From: Coniella vitis
Lineage: Eukaryota > Ascomycota > Sordariomycetes > Diaporthales > Schizoparmaceae
DNA length: 64,000 nucleotides
Direction: 5' to 3'
Assembly (NCBI GenBank): GCA_011317545.1
Contig: WUJK01000006.1
Coordinates: 2,852,001-2,916,000, forward strand
The notes below the pieces were generated by a model, which saw only the letters and a list, made by a program, of their open reading frames with translations, did no database searches and was not told where the DNA came from. Each line of letters begins with the position of its first letter. Within the stretch, counting starts at the first letter, position 1. Both the position numbers and the translations under genes were made by a program. Below are positions 11,089-24,090 of the stretch, in pieces.

Positions 11089-11835
11089 TCAGAGATCTTT
11101 CCATTTCCACACACTCCACTCGTGGAGCTTCTCGTCGTCCCACTCTCGCAAATCAATTTCCTCCCGGCCTTCTTGCTCCGCAACAAGCCCTCCAGCCTCC
11201 ATGAGTTCCCAAAATTCCCTCATATAATCGATGTACGCGACACGCATCGCATATACAACGATTGCTTTAGCATCAGGCGACCTCCTGAGACATCTCAGAA
11301 TAGTCTGACTTAATAGTACAGGGTGCTCCTCCGTATACATGGTGTCGGCAGCGAGTATTATAGGAAACCCGTTGACTTCATCCACTGTGAAGGAACGTGC
11401 CTCCTCATTGTCGTTCTCCGGGAGGTACACTGTGTCCGGTTTGGTCCAGTCAAGAGTGCCGGCCACTGCTGAAGCACCATGCTCTCGCAAAACGTGTACA
11501 TTCAGATCAACATTGGCTTGTATTCCGGGAACAATCGTCGGGAGATCTGTTAGCAGCGCGTTCATGCCCCATAATGCGGCGGCACTGAGACCACTAAGTC
11601 CTGTGCCAGCACCCAGTTCCAAGATAGCAAAGTTTTTGTTCTCGTCGGACATGTCTGATGGTGAGACTTGGGTTTTGCTAAAGCCCAACTTGTGCAGCAA
11701 GTTGGAGAGAATGCCGGCCGAGCTCCAAGTTGTCAAGGATAGACCTTCAGCGGCACATGGTGTGTCGACGATCGAAATGTTGATTTGTTCCGTCGCCGAT
11801 TTCCGGACCTTGAACGTTGATGTGTGAAGCGCCAT
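11089..11835 (-). CDS. protein lysine methyltransferase-like (Methyltransf_16 / seven-beta-strand family)
   Basis: Single-exon, 248-residue seven-beta-strand methyltransferase. The order is typical of the METTL21/EFM family that methylates lysines of translation factors and chaperones: LTTWSSAGILSNLL (about residues 34-47) precedes SAM motif I ILELGAGTGLSGLSAA (71-86). LTDLPTIVPGIQANVDLN (95-112) follows, and the post-II motif ILAADTMYTEEHP (about 160-172) sits where the family has its D/E-x-x-Y substrate motif. No targeting signal, so cytosolic or nuclear. It resembles proteins labelled nicotinamide N-methyltransferase or rapid-response-to-glucose in fungal annotations. The target protein cannot be told from sequence. 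A 25-nt poly-A run on the plus strand lies 42 bp upstream of the start. Confidence 0.85.
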   Translation of the reverse strand: MALHTSTFKVRKSATEQINISIVDTPCAAEGLSLTTWSSAGILSNLLHKLGFSKTQVSPSDMSDENKNFAILELGAGTGLSGLSAAALWGMNALLTDLPTIVPGIQANVDLNVHVLREHGASAVAGTLDWTKPDTVYLPENDNEEARSFTVDEVNGFPIILAADTMYTEEHPVLLSQTILRCLRRSPDAKAIVVYAMRVAYIDYMREFWELMEAGGLVAEQEGREEIDLREWDDEKLHEWSVWKWKDL

Positions 11836-12315
11836 TGTTGGTGGTGGTGGTTGTTGGTATTAATATGTTTGACTCGCAAAAAAAAAAAAAAAAAAAAAAA
11901 AACGAAGCCAGATTCCCTCGCTAATTTGTACTCGCCCGTATATTCTTAGCTCGAATTCTCTCAGCTGGCAACAGCTGCTGACCAGACGGCTCAAGGGGCA
12001 GGTCTCGCTTTGCAACGCTTTCGAGTATGTTAGTCTTGGAGTTCCTTGAAAGACGAAACCAAACAAAAGTGTAAAGAATTACCATACGTAAGTAAATCCC
12101 TTCATTATTATATTCAAACATCAGCGTGTACGATTCCGGAGCGAAGTATGATGTCTGAGGCTGTGAATTCTGACTCGAAAACAAGCCGTGAACATATCTC
12201 ACTGGCACATGTGCTCCATTTGTTTTGGTTAGGATATTGGGATGTTAGTATACTCGCTCATATTGAACTCGCGCAAGATTAATCTGATCCATCTATCAAT
12301 TCGATACAGAAATCC
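11836..12315. other. intergenic with a 25-nt A homopolymer
   Basis: 480 bp. An uninterrupted run of 25 A (11,878-11,902, T on the coding strand of the gene to the left) lies in the promoter of the methyltransferase. Poly(dA:dT) tracts of this kind exclude nucleosomes in fungal promoters, which is a general fact and not shown here. Confidence 0.6.
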
Positions 12316-13669
12316 TCATCTATTCCAGTTGAATTCCAAGGACACCTGAGCATTTTCCAGGCTACTCTCAAACTTGCTTTCCAGTCGCCCTTCAATGCTT
12401 GCTACCTCGTCCTTGATATAATCTTCAAGCTCACCTCTGGCGACGTCAAGCTCATCTTCTACGCGTACATCGATGATATCCTCCGTCTCCTTCTTGACAT
12501 CATAGAGACCTCTGTCAAACTCAGCACGAAGCTCTTCTATTTCCTCGGTCGATTGTTGGTTAGTTTTCTGGATGGTCCTGCGAAGTTTCTCCGCTTGACG
12601 CTCTACGCAGGTTTCAAGCATGGTCAAACGTTGATCCATGCGATCAAGCCGGGCGCCTACGTCGGAAAACCCGCTTTCAATGCGATCCATTATCTGTTTG
12701 CAAAATCCCTCCACGCTGTGAGGGAGTGGCTGATGACTTCGGGCAACCATGTAGTCGTCAGAGCCTGAGCTTGCGCGTCGGCGTTTGGTTCCAGATTCTG
12801 TATTAAATTTACTTGTCAGCAGGGCAAAGTCCAAGCACCCCCAGATTGGGAAAAGGCACAGTACTTTGGCCAAAATCGGGCTGTAGTGGCGGGGATGGCC
12901 CAGAATTGTTGTACGACGGCGGACTTCCAGAGTTGCTGGATGTAGCAAGTCCAGCCCAAGTTTCATGGGTGGCTATCGACTGAATGTCTGGTTCGTAGAT
13001 CCTACCCCCTTTACCGCCGTACAGACTATTGAGATCGTTGAACTTGGAAGGAGAATGGACGTCCCCACAGGACACAGCCTCACACAGTGCGAGCAGTCGA
13101 AGCCTTGTGACGTGCGCAGTGGGCAGATGTACGGATACATTGGTCTGTTTTGCAAGATTCTGTAGCGAGTCAAGCACGAGCCTTGAGCTCCTGTGCTTGG
13201 GCGTGAGATCTCCGTGTGGTACGATCAGCGCTGGCGGCTCCTTTAGCGAGAACTGGAGGCAGTATGAGCTGGTTGACAGGCTGTCACTCGCAAGTGCAGC
13301 CCCAGCATCATTGTCCACACATGCAACTGTTTGTATTTGCTCCGGCCTTATGGAAAGAAATACATGGGTTCTGTCACGGCGTGACTTGAATGCAAGATTC
13401 GCCTTGACCTGGAAGAAGGCGGTGTTGTAAGACGTGTCGTGATGCAACTGCAATGTCAAGTGTTCGCGCGCAGAGTGGCCCACGTGCTTCATCTGCACAA
13501 CGCTCGCTTGTTCACTCCATGTCACCGCGACTGGGACCCCAGAGACATCTATAACCAGGTTGCGAAACTTCGTTCGGGGAATGTTCGCATCGGGCACAGG
13601 CGAAACATCGAATTGTGACATGATCGGAGTCTTTGAAGGGTGGTACAGGTTAGCAAAGTTCTGGTTCAT
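12316..13669 (-). CDS. conserved fungal coiled-coil protein, function unknown
   Basis: Two exons, 13,669-12,865 and 12,797-12,316, joined across a 67-nt intron (GTACTG..TTAATACAG, branch CTGAC), give 428 residues. The join PDFGQ-K-SGTKRRRASSG restores frame and creates a basic KRRR stretch that could be a nuclear signal. The N-terminal half (about residues 17-205) is a globular region with NLVIDVSGVPVAVTWSEQ and LCEAVSCGDVHSPSKFNDL. The C-terminal half from about residue 300 is heptad-rich (DRIESGFSDVGARLDRMDQR, then EEIEELRAEFDRGLYDVKKE), clearly coiled coil. The start may be the second Met at 13,621 (MSQFDVSPVPDAN). I have seen similar proteins annotated only as hypothetical. Confidence 0.75.
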
Positions 13670-15070
13670 GTACGAGACAGCATGCAGCAGATGCTAATCT
13701 GGTAACCTTGACCCTCGCCCTTTCCAGCGCGCGGCATAGACAAGCGAGATCCCGCCCACCCAGGCTTTTGCGTTTTGGTGGCAGAGCAGCCTTGACTCTG
13801 ATGCGCGATGGGTAAGGTGTAGAGGTGAGCGTGGTGCGCCCGATCAAGGTAGAGCGAGCAAATGACCAAGTTCCCGCTGCCACAGCCACGGACACAGTGA
13901 TTGGTGCCAAGTACTTGCAGGCAGGCGGCTTTGACAACGTTGTCAGAGTCCCTTAACAAGGCCCCGGTTCTTCCACAGAGAATTGGTCCCCTGGGTGGAA
14001 GCCGGCATTTCCAGGCCTTGTTCGCAGAGTGACCGGGCTAAATCCCTTCACTGCATCGTAGCGGGCAGCGCGGACGTCCACTGATCGCAAAGGAAACAGG
14101 CGGACACCTTTGAACTGACCCTGAGCTAGTATGTGCTGATGCTGACAGGCGTATTGGGGGCGCGATAGTGGCACGCAGGTTAGACGCGACGCGACACAGA
14201 GGAGTTGAAGTGAAAACAGTCGGGAGACAGCAGACGTCCAAGGAGCTGTGGTGGAGATGCCAGGCGCCTGGGGAAATTGCGGGTCACGTGTGGTGCTTGC
14301 CTCGCCCGGCAGAGGTACATAGTACATAAGATAAAGATAAAATGCACCTAGATACGGACCGTCACCTACAATTGGCTACGAGAGACGCAAGGATCTCCTG
14401 CTGACAGTTCGTTTGCACTAACCACAGGCTGCACAGGCCTACGTACTTGGTACAGGGGTCCGGTTCCTTTTGCTCAGCATGTCCAGGTGGTGCTTACTGC
14501 GCATTCAGGGGTGATAGTGCTATATTCTCACCTCTAACCTGGCTCTCCACATGGTAGCACTCAGTCAGGTCAGTGTTCATCAACGATGTCACGTAGACTG
14601 ACGATGTGTCAAGGCCTTTTTCCACAAGAAAAGATACTTGTTGCTATGTTGATCTTGGCCATTTGACCGATGCCTACAAAACAGCGACTTTAATAGCCAA
14701 AGCGTTGTGATCAGCACATGTAGTGGCCGCGATCCATCCAGGTTTGCAGAACTTGGTTCCGAACGACGAAACAGAATTTGGATTCTACATGAGTCAAGAG
14801 GCCTCAAGAAGATACATAGTATTGATGTGCTCCTTATGCGTGAGAGGTTTACAGTCACAGCAGCAGCACCCAACAAGTGAGACTATACGTCCCGGAGGGC
14901 ATTATTTTCACCAAAAAAAAAAAGTTGAACTGAGGTAGGACAGTATGTTTGATATTGACAAGAATGATAGATACGTGATTGGTGTACGGCTGAAATTCAG
15001 GTGTTAATATGATTTATAACCTGCTGACAGTATTTCATTGCGTGCTGGCGCACTTGCCTTCCCTCTGCCA
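13670..15070. other. intergenic, no gene seen
   Basis: 1.4 kb between two minus-strand genes. Frames of up to 124 codons exist but have stop-rich alternatives and no family resemblance. An 11-nt A run lies near 14,913. Normal CA/TG content. Confidence 0.5.
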
Positions 15071-17444
15071 CTAAATTTTGAGTAACAAATCAAGGAGCTT
15101 GGGAAAATTCGGAGTGCTATTTGATAATTATCAGTACATATTCTTTGTAGGGATAGTCAGCATGGGCATTAGAGATCTTTGCAATACATACCCAAGTCCG
15201 CTTACGGGATCCCACCCTGACGATGCGACGAAACCCGTGGAATCACAGTTTGGATTGCTGCCGACGGTAACATCATTGAATACTTCCGGGTGCGCGTACT
15301 GTCTCAAGTCAGCATCTTCTAGGTGGAGAGCTTGGAGAAAGGACCCTCCTTGATCTGGAGAGAATGATACGCACCAGAATCTCGTTGACGAATCCAATGG
15401 TTGTTCTGTTCGCAGCCAACCGATGCTCATTGACCAAAGTCAGAACAGCGCCCCAGACTGGAGCACTCAAGCTAGTGCCAGACACAGTGTACCAGTCTCC
15501 CTCTGTAAATGTCACGTAATCAGATCCGATAGCACTAACATCGGGGTATCCTCTGCCACCAATGTGATATACACCGCTGCCGACCTCACTGAAGTTTGTG
15601 CCTGCATTCTTGTATCCGGTGAAGTTCAGCGACACCTCGTCAAAGTAGTTGGAGATGGCCTTTTTCTGCCACGAAGGCGCTTCAAAGTAATTGGAGAAAC
15701 CACCTCCGGACGAGAAGGAAGTAGTGGCCACTTCGACTGGGTCGCTACTCGTGTTGTTGTTGGGAAACTCAAACTGCGTGCTGCCCACAGCGAGCACGTA
15801 GGGACACGATGCATCAGCGTCCGGGTAGAACACCGTGCCTTCAGGCCCCGCGCATCCGGAAGCATACCCGAAATCACCTGGGTATGAGCCAACACCGTAG
15901 TCTCCTGAGGACATGACGACTGTGGTTCCCTGCAGGCCCAGCTTCATTATTTCGTTGCACTGGCGCTCAAGGTAGTAGGCTGGCAAGTCACCTTCGCCGC
16001 CGCCGTACGAGATGGATATGACATTCGTGGGCTCGTAGACTCCGCACTCCAGGTTGCCCTTGAAACCCCCGGGATTGGGGTCTGGGTACACTGGATCCAG
16101 ACAAGCTGCATCTGTGCAGTCACCGGTCTCTCCGTAAGCGCTGTAAGTACAATAGCTGCCATCGAGTGCGTCAAAGAAAGTATTGTAGAAGCCAAAATAT
16201 GGTGTGTCCAGAGCCGTTTGATTGACCTCATAGTACTGGTCGTCTGTCTGGAACAGCACGGTGCCTTGAGGCCAGATCAAAGGCCACGAAGACTGGAAAT
16301 CAAGATCGGACTCTACACCAGTGTCATATTCAGAGAGGCCGGCAGCTTCGGCGGAGCCCACCGCACCGTCGATCAACTCCTCCTTGGGGTACGTCCCATT
16401 AGGTATGTACGGATGAAGGGTGCTGAAGAAGACGTCCAGGTCGTGTTTCCCATAGTGATCATCCAGGGACTCAAAGATTCCGAGCTCGTTTCCGGGAGCC
16501 GCCAGAGTGTTGTTTGGAATGTCATACTGCGTCCGGATGCAGTCTGTTGTCACAAGTGTGTTGCACGTCGCTGGCGTGAGAAGCGAGGGGCTGAAGTTGG
16601 CAATGAGTTTCCCAGGCTGCTCGCCGACTTTGTGCACAGTGGGGTAGAAGCCACGAGTAGCCAGCTTGATCTCTTCGCGCTTTCGCTTCATCTTTTTCAG
16701 CTCCTTCGGGTCGGGTCGCATCTTGATGCCTGGCGTGATGTAGTCGACGTGATCTTGTATGTTCTTGGGTAGGTGATACTCGTCCACCGCCACATTCTTG
16801 GTCCCGGTGGTTGTGTCGGTGAAGATGTGGTACTCGGCGAAAATCAAGTTCTCAGCCTCCCAAGCCTGCGCATCGAATTGGATCCATTGCTTGTTGGGAG
16901 AGAGCGACAGCCGCTCAGGCTCGATACCATTGGTCGTAAGCCAGTTCAATACCTTTGTTATCATCCACATGTCAGTATGAACAAGACTAGAGGTACAAGC
17001 GCGCAGTTCAATCGTAGTTCAGCTTACTGCATCAACACTGCTCTGGGGAGGCGCAAACATTTCGACCACCTCGGATGCCGACAAATGGTTGCCAAAGCGA
17101 GGCGACGCTGGATTCGACCTACACCAAGGCTTGTCAACTCCTGCCTTACATGGCCTGCAGCGATATGTATGTACTTACTGCTCGCGTAGTAGCAATGCGC
17201 CCTGCTTCAAGTTCCTCTGCTTGAGACCGATTCGCATGGGTAGAGTGGCTTCACGGGGAACCCTCGCTCCGCGTTTCCATTTTCGGCTCCAATGCGGCAA
17301 TTGGCGTTCATGCAAAATATGGGACGTGGGCACCTCTCGCTTCACGGCTGCCTCATGTCTTTGGACATCACGCGGAGAGAGGGGCGTTGCTGCAACCACA
17401 GCAAGGCCGCCGATAAGGACAGCGGTCAGTTGTCGGTACAACAT
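15071..17444 (-). CDS. secreted sedolisin-type serine peptidase (S53, tripeptidyl-peptidase-like)
   Basis: Five exons: 17,444-17,179, 17,118-17,028, 16,952-15,375, 15,298-15,192 and 15,116-15,071. They are joined by introns of 60, 75, 76 and 75 nt, giving 695 residues. Every junction restores the S53 pattern: LREQ/SNPASPRFGNHLSASEVV, SSVDA/VLNWLTTNG, FVNEIL/YAHPEVFNDVTVG, and SGLG/TPNFPKLLDLL at the end. A signal peptide (MLYRQLTAVLIGGLAVVAA) precedes an activation prodomain up to roughly residue 210. Catalytic residues are present: Glu333 and Asp337 in ESDLD, oxyanion Asp470 in SSGDYG, and Ser613 in SGTSLSAP. The FNDVT and GWDPVSGLG segments fit the C-terminal calcium site. The enzyme is secreted and works at acid pH in this family. 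The open frame 15,309-16,970 seen alone misses both ends of the protein. Confidence 0.93.
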
Positions 17445-19059
17445 GTCGGAAATCCAGGCTTGGGCGCACCAACAGAAGTTTCGCGTTATGTGTTATAACT
17501 TATGGCCTGAATCGGATGCGCTGGGAAGCGCAATGTGCGAGATATAAAGGAAAACCAGAAGCTATCAAAACATGCAGAACCAGGGTCTTTTGCCATAATG
17601 ATGTAGACATGGCGGCAATGTCGCGATTATGTAGTTTCACCGCATTCCTGCAGGCGCTCCGGCCTCGCTGGGAGCGGACCTGGTTCCTTTACCGTGCGTA
17701 TTCTGAATGATACTATAGTGCCCGAATCTATCTAATCTGCATGGGTCGCTTCGCCTTCCTAAACCGGTGAGGATCATCCGTTATCTGCATGACACGATCA
17801 ATGGCTGCTAACTTCTACTTTTGAGTTGCCTATTCGGGAACAAGATCCTCTCGCCACGAGGGGGGAATGCATACACGCCGCGGTGAGTGGCGAATCGGAT
17901 GCCTACTTTTATATATCGCCGGACATCAGATATAGCCAAAGGCTTTAGCTGCTGAAAGACCCCGGAAGATACGGCGATGATAGTGGTATATCTTTGAGTA
18001 GAAAATAAGCTCACAAAACATCAAGATATAGCCTTGAAGGGACGGTGATCATGGACTGTGTATTACGCTATTCCATTTCTCGTGTCGCTATGTCCGAACG
18101 AAGCAAAGGATACGAGCTACACATATCATGCAAAGGGAGCGGTGTGGACTGATTCAGCATCGTGGATATGGCTTGTAAGCCATGTGTATAAGTATTCCCA
18201 TTTGGAGGAGGCTATGAAGAGGAATGCCGATGAAGTGCACATGCGCCTTTCAGAGCAAGATATACACAACCATAAGTTAACAAGTGGCTCACTGAACAAG
18301 CAAAATATCTCCTCAGTGTCCATTACCGTATCCTCGTGCCTAGTGCACTGGCTCGACCGCTTTAATGATGAACAACTTGATACCAGTGCGATCAACGTGC
18401 AGCTATTGGTAAAGGTTTGACGGCTGAACTCAAACGTCGTGACATTGTCTTTTCATCACGGTGTCGCAGGCTACGAGCAAATCTGCTGTGTTTGCCCGTT
18501 CTCGCGCTGTTGGTGATGGGTCCATCGAGCGTGACAAGGCTGGCTCCCCCTATATCCTATCGATCAGTGTCAGGGGAATCAATCCGGGAAGTGATTAGGC
18601 TAGCGTACCTGGAAACATAGACACGCACTGACAACGTGAAAGAACCGGTGGAAGTCGTGGAGTACATCGACACTGGATGTATACTCTTATTCAGGGTGTA
18701 TAGCGCTTCTAATCCAGTCGTTGTAGCGGCTGTCAAGTCGGGCCACTTGATCTAGATCTTGTTCTTGTAATGCCTGATGATTTGGAAAATTCGAAGTGTG
18801 TGCTGGTGATATTCTCGAACCAATCCACGACATGTCTCGACCAAATCAATGTCTTGCGAGTCCAGTCAGGCCCCATGATGTTCATGTGAACAGAGCAGGC
18901 CCCGACGGGGGTGCAGCCGGATACCTCGCCCACAACCGTGTTGAGATCGACTATCTTCTCACACAAGTCGTTCCAACCTACGCTTATTGCAGATGATTTC
19001 GTAAAGTTCGAGACTCGTCGGGGGCGAGGGGGAAAGGGTGGGGAATGAGTCGGCAGCCA
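17445..19059. other. intergenic / repeat border; possible gene remnant near 18,650-18,970
   Basis: 1.6 kb between the protease start and the repeat block. Most of it has no recognisable coding. On the minus strand, 18,966-18,733 reads CEKIVDLNTVVGEVSGC.. then DWTRKTLIWSRHVVDWFENI. A second frame just downstream reads LDQVARLDSRYNDWIRSAI before a stop near 18,690. Codon composition looks protein-like, but I do not recognise it, and the frame switch suggests a decayed or truncated gene beside the LINE. No RIP signature. Confidence 0.3.
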
Positions 19060-19486
19060 TGCCGAAGTAAAATCTCTTCTATTTTATTGATGACGGTTTA
19101 TACGTGGGGTGATGATTGTATTCACGTCCGAGTTCTAGTCTAGGGTAAGTGCGCTTTGCGCACTTACTTATCTATCCTATACGCCTCCCGAAGGGTATAG
19201 GGACGGGTGGAGTATACCACCTTTTCGCCTAACAGAGGAAAGTATAAAAGAAACTATAAGATTATTCTATCCCGGGTATTATAGCCCGGGATAGGGGGTC
19301 GTAGACCCCCGTATCTTCTATAAGGTTTCGGAAGGAGAGCTACCCTATTAGTCCTAGGATAAACTCCAGCTCCTTACCTCTCGTAGCTCCTTTTAGGAAC
19401 TATTTCTTAGTAAGGGGGTACCTAACGAAGTATCCTACTTCCCTTATCGCGCTATACTAATACCTCGTATCGATATACTTATACTT

Positions 19487-21107
19487 TATTATAGGTTAGG
19501 CAGGTGCCTGGTTATTAGGGCTTGGTTACGTAGGATATAAGCCGATATATATTTATTCGGGAGCTATATATACGCAGCTCCCTTATAGCTAGACTTCTGC
19601 TGCTTAGTTTGATTAATTATAGTATATTAACCCTTACGTTTTAAGCCCTTATATATAAGCCCCTTATATTTAATTAAACTCCTTAATAGCGAAAGATCCG
19701 TCGCCTTATTATAGTACCCCAGAGTAGTATACGAGCACCTATCGCGCTACTTTTTTACCCAACTTTATTCCCCCTCCGCTCGCTATTATAGAGTCTCTTT
19801 CTCGCCTACTTCTCTCTATACGGGAGCCGCTTAAAAGCCGTAATAAACTCGACGCTTAGCTTATTAACGTATATAGTAAGATCTATCGGTATAGCGCTTA
19901 TATAGGCGACGATCTCTCTTAAGTCTACTTTATCTATAATACTATTTCTCGCGATCTCTAGATAAAGTACTTCGCCGTATATATAGAGTAGGTTTCGAGC
20001 GGTAGGATCGCAGCTAGCCTAGCGTCTTTCCTAGAGCTTATACGAAAGATACTAGAAGAACCGAATAAAGAGTAAAAAGCTAGCTAACGCTTAATTAAAC
20101 TATATTAGAATAGCTTTAAAGCCGTATTAGAGTACCTAAATCGCTAAGATATAGTACTCTTTAAAGCAGGAAGTACCGATTAGCTAGATAAAGTAAAGAT
20201 CCTTATACTCGCTACTAGCTTAAACGCCGCTTCTCGCGTATAGCTAGACCTAGTAGCTTAGCTATAAACTTAGGCAGAGTTTATATAGCTATTACGTACG
20301 TCCGACTCTATATTTATTAGTATAATAGCTACGCCTAAGCAGCGAATAAGTAGAGGCGGAGTAGTATATAGCGGCGAACTAATAAACGTAGATATTAGTA
20401 TACTTAACGGCAAACCTTGTAAGTATTATAACTATAGTAAATTAGGCTATATTATACGATATTATTTATAGCCCTATAAGAGTACTACGGTAAACCTACT
20501 AGGGAGTAGCTTATAAATAGCTCCTATTTTTCGTTTAAAGGAGGATATCGCGTATACCTACCTCGATATAGCGGACCTTATCGACGAGTTCGATGCTTAC
20601 GATATAATCGTATACCTTAAGGAGTAGCAACTAAGCGGCGGTTAAATACTAAATTAGTAGTAAAGGTATATATTCGGTCTGATTATATATTAGGGACGGA
20701 TTAGGTACGGCGTAGTTAGCTAAGTCTAAAAGCCTTACCCGTAGGGTCTAGATACCTTGGGTATTGCCTAGTAAAAGCAACGCGTATATTTCGTAAAAGT
20801 AGCGTTTAAGCATTATTAAGTTAAAAGCCCTACCTAGAGGGGACTATATACGAACCTTAGGATCGTAAGGAGAGTAGCGGTTTAGGTCGTTATTTCGATT
20901 AAGCTTAGTCTTAATAGGGGGGTAATATTATAGGTTAGGCAGGTGCCTGGTTATTAGGGCTTAGTTACGTAGGATATAAGCCGATACGTATTTATTCGGG
21001 AGCTGCGTATACGCAGCTCCCTTATAGCTAGACTTTTGCTCCTTAGTTTAATTAATTATAGTATATTAACCCTTACGTTTTGAGCCTTTATACGTAAGCC
21101 CCTTATA
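19487..21107 (+). mobile_element. LTR element C: short gag-only (non-autonomous) LTR retrotransposon
   Basis: 1,621-bp element with two 182-bp LTRs (19,487-19,668 and 20,926-21,107), both beginning TATTATAGGTTAGGCAGG (TG to TA by RIP) and ending CCCCTTATA. The target-site duplication is TACTT on both sides (19,482-19,486 and 21,108-21,112). A G-rich polypurine tract (AATAGGGGGG) precedes the right LTR, so it reads plus. The 1.26-kb interior has room for gag only. A zinc knuckle relic at about 20,410-20,470 reads GKPCKYYNYSKLGYIIRYY, with three ligands turned to Tyr and the first Cys kept. No pol was found. Confidence 0.85.
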
Positions 21108-23729
21108 TACTTAAACTTATTATAATAGCTCGAGAAGTCCCTATACCTAGTTCTTTCCGTAAAGTATTATACTAGGATATTATATAGAAGGCTAAGCTCC
21201 GGGGGTCTTTATTTAGCTATTAAATCCTACCTTTAATACCTAACTAAACGGCTTACTATCTATTAAGAATCGAAGATTTCCTTTCCCTATACCCTTACCT
21301 TACGCTTTATATATAATACCGTTATTATTATATCGTATATAGTATAAGTAACGTTATCCGCTACTACTTTCGCTAATTTATCCGTAGTTTCGTTTCCTTC
21401 TATCCCTATATATCCTAGCGACTACCTTACCTAATAATATAATAGGTAGAGTTTCCGGACGTTATATCTAAAAGTAAGAAAGTCTTTTTATAAGCTTTCT
21501 AGCGTCGATCCTACGATTCCGTAGATAACCGATATATTATCGATAAAGAAGATAATCCGTATACCTAGTACCTTCTTAAGCTATATAGCGACCTATACTA
21601 CTACCCTTATCGCGCTTCGGATTTCTACGTCGAAAATCTTAGCCTTAGTTATCCTATTATTCTCGGATATAATTATATAACCTATCTTATAATTTCCCCG
21701 GTATACTATATATAACTATCTAACTCCTTTATTAGTTTATAAACCGTCGGAGTAGATATAGATATTATAAGGGCGTATTTATATAATATATACGTTATAC
21801 TTCCGCTTCCCTTCCTTCTTATTAGAGATATCCGTATAGCTAGGGGCTTTATATAGAGGTAGGACGATATATAGCCGCTTATATAGTATACCTAGTTCTA
21901 TAATTCGTTAAAGCCGGGATTTAAAGGGTTCCGGCGCTATATATAGGGATAGCCGGCCTCCTTTCCCTCGGGGCTTATATTACGGGGTAAGGCGGGGTAC
22001 GATTAGGTATACTTTATCGAATACCTAGTAATAATATATTACCTATAATATTCTTATCTCTAGGATCTATTATACCGGCGGGATACCGCTTTCGTAGTAT
22101 AGGACGACCGTCGGGGTAGTTTTCTAAACCGGAAGGATTATTCGCGCTACTACCCTTATAACCTTATTAAGGATATCTATTAGATAGAATTATCTTATTA
22201 TTACCGTAGTATCCGCCTTAATATCGCTAGGTTTAGTACTTCCTTTTTATTAAGTCTCTAATCCGTAAGTAAGTATTAGAATAATATATACTTATACTAC
22301 CTTAATTATCGCTCCCGGTAGGGCTCTATTTATAACCCTGCTTAATCCTTATAGATATAAGGCTACCTTAAGCGCTTTAGATCCCTAAGTTTCTATATAG
22401 CTACGAAAATTAAGGTTTAAATCGAAGAATACTCCTAACTACCTAACTAGTTTTATATTTAGTTTAATTTCGATATCTCCTACTTTTACTTTATAGCTAT
22501 AAGGTTATCCTTTAGCTATAAAGTATAGGAGTTCCGTTTTTCCGAAGTTAAATATAACGGTATTAGCTATTCCCTACTCTAATATATCCTAGAGATCCTT
22601 CGCTAGGGCCTAGGTTATAGCTTATAGGTTATTCCTAATCCGGAGGAATATTACGTTATCCGTATATATAAACTGGAGGGTAATATCTCCTCTTAGAAGG
22701 AGGGGGCTAAGGTAGAGTATATATAGGATCGGGGAGATTAAGGATCCCTACGAGAGATTATACTCTAGTTCTTCTAACGGTAAAATCGTATTATCGAAGC
22801 GGATTCTTACTTTCCTTTTAATTATAAATCTAATAGTTTATTTAACTAGAGTATCCGGCTATCTTTATAAGCGAAGTCGGAGTACTAGTTTATTATATAA
22901 GATTATATCGAATATACCTTATATATCTATAATAAGGAGGGATATATATTTACTATCCTTAAGGGCTATCTCTACTTTATAGGTAAGGTATATTATAAGG
23001 TTTATAACAGCCCGTTTAGGGAAGGTACCGAAGTATTATAAATTAAGTAAGCGGTATTATAGGGTAAATACCGAGAGCCGTTTAGCTAGGAGGTATTCTA
23101 TACCCTTAGCTATATATAATAAGAGGGTAATTAGTCGGTAGGAGCTGTTAGAACCCTACCCTGAACGCTAGGAAAGCGCAGCGGTAACGCAGTCCCTGCG
23201 GCTTAGAATAAGGGCCTGCCGGCAGCTCTCGGCAGGCAGCTATAGAATCTTAAAGATATAAAGAGCCGTCGGAAGCTTCGGAAACTAGTAAATAGAGAGG
23301 GGATTTCTCTTTAGGTTTAGTTTCTATTAACAAATACTACTATTATAGTGTCTTCTATACGATATAGCTGCTTTTACGCTAAGAACTCGTCGTCTATATT
23401 ATACTTTATTACCTCGTAATAACCCACCTCCTAATATTCTAAACCTTAAATTCGGAGTACGAGCCGGTAAAGGTAATATAACGTTATTAGCTTAATTTCT
23501 TAGCGTTATCGTAATAGATTCGCAGATAGTCTTTACTACTATACTTATTAAATTAATTCCTCGAGTATTACTATATATTAGAAAGTTATCTAGTATTATT
23601 AACCTATATAGTATTTACGCTACTTTTACGTAATCTAAAAGCTACTCTTTTAAATATACTTCGTCGTATAAGATAATCGACTTTTATTAAATATAAGATA
23701 ATAAGCATTCGATATATTAAGAGAAAACA

Positions 23730-24090
23730 CGATACCCTACGAAAGCGCAGGTTTAAAGTAAAGTTAACGCGCGACAAACTCAACGCCCGAGTTAAAAGAG
23801 TTTATATATTAAGAAAACCGAGATACTATATTAAAACGTATACTAAACGTAAGATAAAAGTAAGCTTAACGCCCGAGTTAAGAGTAGTTATATATTAAAA
23901 GAAACGATAAACTTTATATAAATATAATTTAAAAGTATACTTATCGTTTAAATTAAGAAAGTTTAAATATTAACTAAAACGATAAATTAAGAGATATATA
24001 CTATTAAAAAGAGCTAGGATACCCTATATAATTATAGGTTAAGAGTAGGTTTCTTATAAGATTTATAATCGTTTATATTTTAAGAAGAAT
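23730..24090. repeat. degenerate tandem repeats of about 75-90 bp in element D
   Basis: Four imperfect units can be aligned by eye, each opening near CGATA/CGAGATA and closing with ATATATTAAGA/ATATTAACTAAAA. Similarity is loose after RIP, so unit borders are approximate. Confidence 0.35.

Noticed and set aside
13953..14327. 124-codon minus-strand frame and overlapping frames
   Set aside because: Several overlapping frames of similar length exist and none resembles a protein family.
15309..16970. Single 553-codon frame as the whole protease gene
   Set aside because: It lacks the signal peptide and prodomain start, and its last 25 residues are intron read-through. Five exons restore the S53 pattern at both ends.
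18058..18420. 120-codon plus-strand frame
   Set aside because: No family resemblance, no clear promoter or intron context, and composition like non-coding DNA.
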